Part shown: positions 57,629 through 64,000 of the stretch, piece after piece
Layout of the letters: each line of letters opens with the position of its first letter
Numbering within the stretch: the stretch's first letter is position 1
Assembly (NCBI GenBank): GCA_011523655.1
Contig: WTGH01000039.1
Span: 1 to 64,000, forward strand
Reading direction: 5' to 3'
From: Rhodospirillaceae bacterium
GTDB taxonomy: Bacteria > Pseudomonadota > Alphaproteobacteria > Bin65
Length of the DNA: 64,000 bases
The notes under the pieces: model-generated
Seen by the model: the letters and a program-made list of their open reading frames with translations, nothing else
What the model was told of the DNA's origin: nothing
Databases searched by the model: none
Made by a program: the position numbers and the translations under genes

Positions 57629-58921
57629 ATGCCCGGGAATCTGGAGGTGCTGGTCAAGCCTCTCGTAAATTGCGAGCCCGATGCGCTCGCCTCGCCCTGG
57701 CACATCTTCGACGCGATCGTCGAGCGAGACCCGCCGATTGTCTACAGCGACAGTCTGGAAGCATGGATCGTCGCCGGCCGACAATATGTGGTCGAGATAC
57801 TCGCCGACGCCAAGACCTGGTCCAATTGCTCCGTCGGCTCGAGCCGCAAGGCGAACGAACGCTTCTTCAGGTTGATGCGCGAGCTGCGCCAGGAACCTGA
57901 AATGGCGCCCATCGTCGAAGAGTTCACCAGCATCCGCCGCGACGGCGCAGTGCTTGTTACCGCCGACCCGCCGGAACATGTGCGCCAACGCCGGGCGTTC
58001 AGCGACCTGTTCCGGCCCAAGCGCATTCAGAGAATGACGCCGGCGATTCAGGCCAAATCGGACGAACTGGTGGCCAAGGTGCGGCCCCTCGGCTGCGCCG
58101 ATTGGGTTGCGGACTATTCCATCCAGTTACCGATCGCGATCCTCGCGCGCAATTTTGCCGTCCCGGAATCGGACGGGACAAAGTTCAAGCGGTGGAGCGA
58201 CATACTTGGCGGCCGAATCGGCCGCGTAAACATTACCAGGGAAGAGATCAGGGACCTGATTTTTTCGGAGAAGGAGTTCAGGAACTACTTCACGCCGCTT
58301 CTGGAGGAACGGGGGCGCGACCCTCAGGACGATCTGATATCCGACATTGCGACGGCGGAGGTCGACGGCGAGCCGCTCAGTAACGCCGAGAAACTGGAGG
58401 CTTGCCAGCAATTCGTCATCGCCGGGCACGAAACCACCTCGTCAATCATTGCCAACATCGGCCGGCGGATTGCGAGCGACCCCGATCTTCGCGACGGGCT
58501 TGCCGCGGACCGCAGCCTGATCCCGGGTTTCGTTGAAGAGGTTCTGCGCCTGGACCCACCCGTCCTCGGCTTCTTCCGCATGGCGAAATGCGATACCGAG
58601 GTCGCTGGCACAATGATCGCCGAAGGCGAGTACGTCTGGGTGGCCTATGCAGGCGGCAATCGCGATCCCAAGGGTTGCCCGAGGTCGCTTGAATTCGACA
58701 TGACGCGCCATCCCAACCGGCACCTGTCGTTCGGATATGGCGAGCACGCCTGCCTGGGCGCCGGGCTGGCCCGCGCGCAGGCCGTCATTGCGACGAACGC
58801 GCTGGTCGACTTGCCCAACCTGGCGCTGGCGTCGGACCATGTTGACGAGTATTCCGACAGCTACATCCTCAGAGGGCTGAAGTCGCTCAAGATCACCTTC
58901 GATCGGCAGCCGGTCGCGTGA
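57629..58921 (+). CDS. Cytochrome P450
   Basis: The 430-residue soluble bacterial P450 has the I-helix AGHETTSS, the K-helix ExxR in EEVLRLDPPVLGFFR and the haem loop LSFGYGEHACLGAGLAR with the axial Cys. DPPEHVRQRRAFSDLF near residue 110 is the usual C-helix region. It would hydroxylate a hydrophobic compound with electrons from a ferredoxin and reductase, which are not encoded here. The class or CYP family cannot be assigned by eye. Confidence 0.95.
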   Translation: MPGNLEVLVKPLVNCEPDALASPWHIFDAIVERDPPIVYSDSLEAWIVAGRQYVVEILADAKTWSNCSVGSSRKANERFFRLMRELRQEPEMAPIVEEFTSIRRDGAVLVTADPPEHVRQRRAFSDLFRPKRIQRMTPAIQAKSDELVAKVRPLGCADWVADYSIQLPIAILARNFAVPESDGTKFKRWSDILGGRIGRVNITREEIRDLIFSEKEFRNYFTPLLEERGRDPQDDLISDIATAEVDGEPLSNAEKLEACQQFVIAGHETTSSIIANIGRRIASDPDLRDGLAADRSLIPGFVEEVLRLDPPVLGFFRMAKCDTEVAGTMIAEGEYVWVAYAGGNRDPKGCPRSLEFDMTRHPNRHLSFGYGEHACLGAGLARAQAVIATNALVDLPNLALASDHVDEYSDSYILRGLKSLKITFDRQPVA

Positions 58922-59010
58922 CGGGATACTATGCGTCGGCAGGGGAAGAACCGCCGGAATTGTACAGAACTTTGCGGCCATCTGGAGTGGGACCGCAGCC
59001 GTGGCATTTC

Positions 59011-59062
59011 TTGACTTGGCGGTGTACGCAAGGCAGAATTTCCCTTAACGAACAGTCGGTCA
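59011..59062 (+). promoter_or_regulatory. Promoter and dyad operator of the VOC-ligase-lyase operon (site 4 of 5)
   Basis: TTGACT (59011-59016) and CAGAAT (59034-59039) are 17 nt apart. TTAACGAACAGTCGGTCA (59045-59062) begins 6 nt after the -10 box and differs by one base from the copies at 51662 and 62087. The downstream gene starts at 59127, so a leader of about 75 nt is expected. Confidence 0.7.
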
Positions 59063-59126
59063 GGAAATGTCGACACCTTTCTTCGACCGGGGTCTTTTGG
59101 CCAGCCCGACAATTCGGAGAGTAACG

Positions 59127-59648
59127 ATGCAGCCATACCGCAACCCGATCCAGAGCGTGAATCACGTGGCCTATCGATGCCGGGATGCAGAGGAGACGCG
59201 GCACTTTTACGAGGACGTTCTTGGCCTGCGGTTGTCATCCACTCTTTGGCTCAAGGCGACCCTCACGGGGCGCCCCGTCAATCTGCTGCATATTTTCTTC
59301 GAAATGGACGACAACTCTTTCGTCGCATTTTTCGACATACCCGATGAATTCGACGAGGCCCTGTTCCCCGAGCGGTCGGACTTCGACCTGCATGTGGCGA
59401 TGAACGTCGCGGACATGGAGACACTCCTTTCCTACAAGGAACGGCTGACAGAGGCCGGTCATCGCGTCCGCGGCCCGTCGGACCACGGTTTCCTCCAGTC
59501 CATCTACACCCATGACCCGAACGGCTATGTCGTCGAACTGACACTGAAGACCGACAAGTATGACGAGATCATGGGCGAGCACGTCGAGAACGCTCACGAG
59601 ATCCTGAAGGAGTGGCAGAAGGCAAAAGGACGTGTAGCTGCGGAATGA
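59127..59648 (+). CDS. VOC-superfamily protein (glyoxalase/extradiol dioxygenase-like)
   Basis: ATG 59127, with GGAGAG 5 nt upstream, gives 173 residues. The track start at 59067 would lie almost on the operator. Two beta-alpha-beta modules are visible. Metal-ligand candidates are the His in VNHVAYRCRDAEETRHFY, the His in FDLHVAMNVADM and the Glu in NGYVVELTLK. Such proteins can be ring-cleaving dioxygenases, isomerases or lyases. It leads the operon that continues with a CoA ligase. Confidence 0.85.
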   Translation: MQPYRNPIQSVNHVAYRCRDAEETRHFYEDVLGLRLSSTLWLKATLTGRPVNLLHIFFEMDDNSFVAFFDIPDEFDEALFPERSDFDLHVAMNVADMETLLSYKERLTEAGHRVRGPSDHGFLQSIYTHDPNGYVVELTLKTDKYDEIMGEHVENAHEILKEWQKAKGRVAAE

Positions 59649-59826
59649 CCTGGCTCTCCCGGCAGAAGGCGATCTGCCGGAAATGTCCGGGCTGTGCATG
59701 TTCTTGATTTCCTCGCCGTTCCGGTGAACGGAATGACCTCCCCGTCGGAGGGGTCACGCCCCGGGATGACTCAAATGGCCCGTGTCGCACCAGCGCTTTC
59801 CCGGGCGGCAAGACAGGTGGTTCGAG

Positions 59827-61152
59827 ATGTTCGACCCAGAGGTCGAGGCACGTTCCCTCGACGATCAGTTCAAGCGTGACGATACAGCCTTTAGGCAGCA
59901 GATCTCCTATCTCTTCGAGCGCTCGCCGTTCTACGCGCGGAAGCTGAAGAAGGCTGGTTTCAACGACGCGGAAAGCGTCGGTGGCATCGATAGGATTGCC
60001 GAGCTGCCGGCCACCGACAAAGACGAAATCCGCGAGTCACAGCAACTGGCGCCGCCTTTCGGCGAGCATCTGGCTGCCGATCCGGCAGATATCATGCGGA
60101 TATTCTCGACCAGCGGCACCACCGGCACACCCACCTACATTGCGGTGACCGGGAACGATATCGAGCGCTGGGCAACCAACACGGCGCGTTCCTACTACGC
60201 TTCGGGCTTCCGACCCGGCCAGCGGCTGGTGGTCACTTTCAATGCCGGGCCCTTCGTGGCCGGCGGTGCCTATTTCGGTTTCGACAAGTTGGGCACGACC
60301 GTCATTCCGATCGGCCTCGGCAACACCGAGCGCTTGGTCAGCGCCATGCAGAATCTTGGCGCCGGAAATGCCGGGCTCTCCAGCACGCCGTCCTATGCGT
60401 TGCATCTGATCGATTGGTGCGCCGAGCACGGCATAGACACGAAGTCGCTCGGCCTCAGGAACCTGTCCGTCGCGGGCGAGCCGGGCGGTGCCGATCCGCT
60501 AATTCGCGAGCGGGTCGAGGCGGCCTTCGCTTGCGTAATGCGGGAAGCGATGGGCATCGGCGACATCTCCACCTCGATCTGGGGAGAATGCGAGCATGGC
60601 GGCGGCATGCATTTCTCAGCGCGGGACAACACGTTCGTCGAACTGGTCGACCCGGAGACGCGAGAGCCGGTTCCCTGGGAAGACGGAGCGGAGGGCGAAC
60701 TCGTCTACACGGCGCTTGAACGCGAGGCCATGCCCCTGCTGCGCCTGAACAGCCGGGACCATGTCGTCGTTAACGCCGAGCCTTGTCCATGCGGCAGAAC
60801 CAGCCCCCGGATTCGCTGCATCGGCAGGACCGACGACATGCTGATCGTCCGTGGCGTCAATCTGTTCCCAACGGCGATCGGCGCGCTGCTGAAAGAGTTT
60901 CTGCCCGAGGTCGGCGGTTTCTTCCGCATCGTACCAAAAAAACGCGGTGTGGCACAGTCGCCGCCTCTGCCGGTCTCGGTGGAACTCGGTCCGGATGTCC
61001 CCGCCGCACCGGAGGGGCTGGCCGAACGGATCGTTACCGCGATCCGCTCGAAGCTTGTGGTGACGACGGAGGTAAAACTGGTCCCCTACGGTTCCTTGCC
61101 TCGTGATGAATACAAGGCCAAGCTCGTCGACTATTCACAGGCCAAAGATTAG
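59827..61152 (+). CDS. Phenylacetate-CoA ligase (PaaK)-like AMP-dependent ligase
   Basis: ATG 59827 with AGGTGG 6 nt upstream gives 441 residues (MFDPEVEARSLDDQFKRDDT). GTG 59782 would add 15 residues. The PaaK-type ATP loop is FSTSGTTGTPTYIAVT near residues 95-110. LFERSPFYARKL near the start and GRTDDMLIVRGVNLFPTAI in the C-terminal part are also typical. A CPCGRTSPR segment is present, as in PaaK enzymes. It would form a CoA thioester, probably of an aromatic or cyclic acid. The gap to the next gene is 34 nt. Confidence 0.88.
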   Translation: MFDPEVEARSLDDQFKRDDTAFRQQISYLFERSPFYARKLKKAGFNDAESVGGIDRIAELPATDKDEIRESQQLAPPFGEHLAADPADIMRIFSTSGTTGTPTYIAVTGNDIERWATNTARSYYASGFRPGQRLVVTFNAGPFVAGGAYFGFDKLGTTVIPIGLGNTERLVSAMQNLGAGNAGLSSTPSYALHLIDWCAEHGIDTKSLGLRNLSVAGEPGGADPLIRERVEAAFACVMREAMGIGDISTSIWGECEHGGGMHFSARDNTFVELVDPETREPVPWEDGAEGELVYTALEREAMPLLRLNSRDHVVVNAEPCPCGRTSPRIRCIGRTDDMLIVRGVNLFPTAIGALLKEFLPEVGGFFRIVPKKRGVAQSPPLPVSVELGPDVPAAPEGLAERIVTAIRSKLVVTTEVKLVPYGSLPRDEYKAKLVDYSQAKD

Positions 61153-61186
61153 CGGTAACACTCGAAACAGCGAAAGAACCGGCGCC

Positions 61187-61954
61187 ATGGCACAGAAATC
61201 CGGACCCGTGACGCACCTCTGCTTTACCGACACCAACCGGATACTGGTGCGCGGCAAGGATCTCTGCAGCGACTTGGTCGGCAAGATGTCGTTCACCGAG
61301 ATGATGCTGTTCCACTTGATGGGAACGCCGCCGACGTCGCAGCAGGTGGCCGTGGTTGATGCCGTCCTGATCACCATCATGGAGCATGGCCTGACACCTT
61401 CCGCCATTGCCGCGCGCCAGACATATTTCGGCGCGCCGGAGGCGCTTCAGGGCGCACTGGCAGCGGGCATCCTCGGTGTCGGCTCCCGGTTTGCAGGCAC
61501 GTCCGGCGATTGTGCAATATTGCTGTCCGAAATCGTCGACGCTCCCGAAGACCGGAAGAAGGAGGTCGCGCGTTCGATAGCAGAGCGGTTTCGCGCCGCC
61601 GGGAAGTTCGTGCCCGGTTACGGTCACCCGGTGCACAAGAACGGCGATCCGCGTGTCGCACGCCTGGTCGAGATTGCGACCGAACAGGAGGTCGAGGGCG
61701 CGTATATCGAGGCCATGTACATGCTGGGCGGCGCCGTCAACGCAGCAACGGGAAAGAAATTGGTGATCAATGCCTCCGCCGCGATGGGCGCGGTAATGGC
61801 CGAAGTGGACATTCCGCCGGACATCATGCGGGGTCTCGTGATCGTCTCCCGCGCGGCCGGCCTGGTCGGCCACCTGCTGGAGGAGATGCAGCAGCCGGCA
61901 TCCCAGAGAATTTGGGATTTGGTCGAGCACGGCGTGCCCTACGAGGAAGTCTGA
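61187..61954 (+). CDS. Short citrate-synthase-fold protein (citryl-CoA lyase-like)
   Basis: ATG 61187 gives 255 residues, much shorter than the 370-430 of citrate synthase. The active-site segment GYGHPVHKNGDPRVARL near residues 145-160 matches the GxGHxxxxxxDPR motif. The first catalytic His segment (LHGGAN in citrate synthase) is replaced by GVGSRFAGTSGDCAILL, as in citryl-CoA lyase-like proteins. A carbon-carbon lyase acting on a CoA thioester in this pathway is inferred. It ends the operon that starts with the VOC gene. Confidence 0.82.
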   Translation: MAQKSGPVTHLCFTDTNRILVRGKDLCSDLVGKMSFTEMMLFHLMGTPPTSQQVAVVDAVLITIMEHGLTPSAIAARQTYFGAPEALQGALAAGILGVGSRFAGTSGDCAILLSEIVDAPEDRKKEVARSIAERFRAAGKFVPGYGHPVHKNGDPRVARLVEIATEQEVEGAYIEAMYMLGGAVNAATGKKLVINASAAMGAVMAEVDIPPDIMRGLVIVSRAAGLVGHLLEEMQQPASQRIWDLVEHGVPYEEV

Positions 61955-62048
61955 TGCCGGTTCTTTTCGGCTGCTGTCCCATGGTCCGGTGGAGCGAATG
62001 CAGGGAAACGACCGGTCCCGGAAATTTTTCCGAATTGGCACTCGCCTC

Positions 62049-62104
62049 TTGACACGGTTCAGGCAATCATAGTGAAATTTGATGCCTGAACGAACAGTCG
62101 GTCA
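62049..62104 (+). promoter_or_regulatory. Promoter and dyad operator of the ABC uptake operon (site 5 of 5)
   Basis: TTGACA (62049-62054) is followed by TGAAAT (62073-62078) after 18 nt. TGAACGAACAGTCGGTCA (62087-62104) is identical to the operator at 51662. It begins 8 nt past the -10 box. The binding-protein gene starts about 160 nt downstream, so the untranslated leader is long. Confidence 0.65.
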
Positions 62105-62265
62105 GGAGAGCGCCTACGCTCCAGTGCGCCGAAAAATTTCTGAAAACGTGCCGCCGTTGCGGGAAAGTCCGCGTGGAAAAACAATATGAAAATAGACAGT
62201 AGTCGCCCCGACGCCGGCGTCCCGCGGAGGTGCCACACAAGAACTCGCGTCTCAAGGAGATGAAA

Positions 62266-63474
62266 ATGGCAAAGCTGACTAATCTGACAATTGCGAAAGG
62301 CCCCGGCAGGGGGCATTCGCGACGCTTCGGCACCGCTCTGGCCACGATCGCTATGCTGGCTGTCGGCGCTGCCTTTCCGGGAAGCGTCGGCGCCCAGGAA
62401 TTCAAGGTGGGTTACATCATGTCCCTGACCGGCCCGAGCGCGGTGCTCGGAAAAGCGACGCTCGAAGGCGCAAAGGCCGGCATCGAGATGGTGAACAGCA
62501 CGGGCGGCATCGGCGGCGCGAAAGTCAAGCTGGTAATCTGTGATGTTAAGTCGTCGGAACAGCAGGCGGTCATCTGCGCACGCCGGCTCGCCTTCCAGGA
62601 CAAGGTCAACCTCATGGTCGGCACCGGAAGCTCGCCGCAGACCATTGCGATCCTGCCTACGGTGATGGCGGCGAAGATCCCGCTGTTCGCGATCGCATCC
62701 TCGCCACGCACCTATAAGCCGGTGAAGAAGTACAGTTTCAAGGGTATTCAGGGGCTGGGCGACCAGATACCCCTCATCGTCAAGTACCTGAAGGACAAGA
62801 AGCTGAACCGGGTTTATGTCATCCATGACAACGGGCCGCTCGGGCAGATCATAGGCAAGATCTTCAAGGGAGCGGTGTCCGGCGCAGGCATCGAAGTTCT
62901 CGGCACCGAACTTTATGCACCAACCGATACCAACGTCACCGCTCAGGTCACGCGCATGAGGGCGGCAAAGCCCGATGCGGTTCTGAACATCGCGATCACG
63001 CCGCCGGCCGGCGCGCTGATCGTGAAGACGATGAAACAGCTGGGCATGAATGTGCCGATCATGGTCGGGTCGAACCTGCAGAACCGGGGCTTCGTCAAGC
63101 TGGCCGGCGATGCAGTCGACAACATCGTCTTCCCGGCGTCGAAGGTCGTGCTGGCGGACCTACCGGCCAGCGACCCACTGCGTCCGTCAATCATGAGATT
63201 CCGCGCCGCCTTCGCGAAAATGTACAAGGGTAAGGAGCCGAGTTCGCTTTCGCCGTGGTTGGTGGATGGGATCCTGCTGGCCCAGCGGGCGGGCAAGTCC
63301 CTGGGCAAGAAGGCGCTGGATACGGTTGCGCTGACCGACGCACTCGAAAAAACAAAGGACGTTCCCGGCATCCAGGGTATCTGGACATTCAGTCCGACCG
63401 ACCACGGGCCGAGCCTCAGGCAGGGTATGATTCTGGTGCATTTCCGCGGGAATCGCTGGACAGTCGCAAAATAA
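62266..63474 (+). CDS. Branched-chain amino-acid-type ABC transporter substrate-binding protein
   Basis: ATG 62266, 6 nt after AAGGAG, gives 402 residues. ATG 62260 is an alternative. The signal peptide has a long basic N-region and a core ALATIAMLAVGAAF, with cleavage likely after SVGA before QEFKVGYIMSLTGPSAVLG. The type I periplasmic binding fold is shown by that start and by KVKLVICDVKSSEQQAV and VGTGSSPQTIAILPTV. Paralogues take up aromatic acids and other carboxylates. The pathway context suggests a similar ligand here. Confidence 0.92.
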   Translation: MAKLTNLTIAKGPGRGHSRRFGTALATIAMLAVGAAFPGSVGAQEFKVGYIMSLTGPSAVLGKATLEGAKAGIEMVNSTGGIGGAKVKLVICDVKSSEQQAVICARRLAFQDKVNLMVGTGSSPQTIAILPTVMAAKIPLFAIASSPRTYKPVKKYSFKGIQGLGDQIPLIVKYLKDKKLNRVYVIHDNGPLGQIIGKIFKGAVSGAGIEVLGTELYAPTDTNVTAQVTRMRAAKPDAVLNIAITPPAGALIVKTMKQLGMNVPIMVGSNLQNRGFVKLAGDAVDNIVFPASKVVLADLPASDPLRPSIMRFRAAFAKMYKGKEPSSLSPWLVDGILLAQRAGKSLGKKALDTVALTDALEKTKDVPGIQGIWTFSPTDHGPSLRQGMILVHFRGNRWTVAK

Positions 63475-63505
63475 CAAGGAGTAATCGCCCGAACGGGTCA
63501 GGACT

Positions 63506-64000
63506 TTGGATCTCGTTAGTCTCGGCCAAATTGTCGTATCCGGCCTGGCCAATGGGGCGCTGTACGCCTTCGTTGGCCTGGGTTTCTCGCTCATCAGCCG
63601 AAGCACCGGCATCATCAATTTCGCCCAAGGCGACTTTGCGATGCTGGGGGCCGTACTGACGGGATTCCTCGTCGCCGGGGGAATTCCGCTCATTCTCGCG
63701 GTGCCGCTTGCCGTCCTGGTCTGTGGGCTGGTCGGTGGTGCGTTGCATGTCCTGGCCGTTCAGCGCGCCGAGCGCGCCAACATGGCGCAGCTCATCATCA
63801 TGACCATCGGCTTCGCGATCCTGATCCAGGGAGCCGTGACTTGGGGATGGGGGTCCGACCCGATCGCCATTCCTGCCTTCACCGGGAGTGCGCCGCTCCA
63901 CCTCTTCGGCGTCACCATCCTTCCCCAGCAGCTTTGGCTGGTCGGCACGCTTGCGCTGGTGACGGCGTCGATGTGGTTCTTCTTTCATCGCACGGTGTTG
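63506..64000 (+). CDS. Branched-chain amino-acid-type ABC transporter permease (LivH family), partial
   Basis: The frame starts at TTG 63506 and runs to the last base without a stop, giving 165 residues. It is absent from the ORF track because it is open-ended. The LivH start is clear: GLANGALYAFVGLGFSLISR followed by GIINFAQGDFAMLGA. At least four membrane segments are visible. Distance to the binding-protein stop is 31 nt. LivM, LivG and LivF homologues are expected beyond the window. Confidence 0.9.
   Translation, partial: MDLVSLGQIVVSGLANGALYAFVGLGFSLISRSTGIINFAQGDFAMLGAVLTGFLVAGGIPLILAVPLAVLVCGLVGGALHVLAVQRAERANMAQLIIMTIGFAILIQGAVTWGWGSDPIAIPAFTGSAPLHLFGVTILPQQLWLVGTLALVTASMWFFFHRTVL

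Overview
This 64 kb window reads as chromosomal DNA of a GC-rich alphaproteobacterium, probably of a Rhodospirillales-like lineage. The evidence is the gene order (tuf, tRNA-Trp, secE, nusG, rplKAJL, rpoBC, rpsLG, fusA, tuf, then S10-spc-alpha), an ATP12-type F1-ATPase assembly chaperone (typical of alphaproteobacteria and mitochondria), a short-LID adenylate kinase directly after secY, and no rpmJ after secY. Lineage below class is inference.

Region 1 (1-31.8 kb) is an uninterrupted plus-strand run of translation and transcription genes. It starts inside the last codons of one tuf copy and contains a second complete tuf. Spacing is tight, with several ATGA-type stop/start overlaps (rpsJ/rplC, rplC/rplD, rplD/rplW, secY/adk). 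Control signals visible inside the run are two strong hairpins between rplL and rpoB, a hairpin and a promoter-like sequence between rpoC and rpsL, a hairpin plus T-run between tuf and rpsJ, and a near-consensus promoter for rpsM-rpsK-rpoA-rplQ that overlaps the end of adk.

Region 2 (31.8-48.6 kb) holds mixed housekeeping genes: rarA, an RluA/RluC-family pseudouridine synthase, an AsmA-like protein, an ATP12 chaperone, propionyl-CoA carboxylase beta and alpha subunits separated by a minus-strand cytochrome b561/YceI pair and a DOPA-dioxygenase-family gene, an acylphosphatase, a MaoC-type dehydratase, lipB, tRNA-Leu(GAG), mgtE, a small unknown gene, lpxD and an alpha/beta hydrolase.

Region 3 (48.6-64 kb) is accessory. 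After about 1.2 kb of AT-richer, gene-poor DNA with structured repeats comes a catabolic cluster: a thiolase-like protein without an obvious nucleophilic cysteine paired with a DUF35 zinc-ribbon/OB protein, a glutathione transferase, an acyl-CoA ligase, an alpha/beta hydrolase, a TetR regulator, an acyl-CoA-dehydrogenase-fold (group D type) monooxygenase, a cytochrome P450, a VOC protein, a PaaK-like ligase, a short citrate-synthase-like lyase, and the start of a branched-chain-type ABC uptake system. It runs off the window end.

The main new observation is that five promoters in region 3 share one architecture: a TTGACA-like -35 box, a 17-18 nt spacer, a weak -10 box and, directly downstream, an 18-bp imperfect dyad of the form TGAMCGAM-N2-KTCGKTCA. 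They precede the thiolase, glutathione transferase, monooxygenase, VOC and ABC-transporter genes. This suggests one regulon, most simply controlled by the TetR protein encoded in the middle of the cluster, covering uptake, CoA activation, oxygenation and carbon-carbon cleavage of an unidentified compound.
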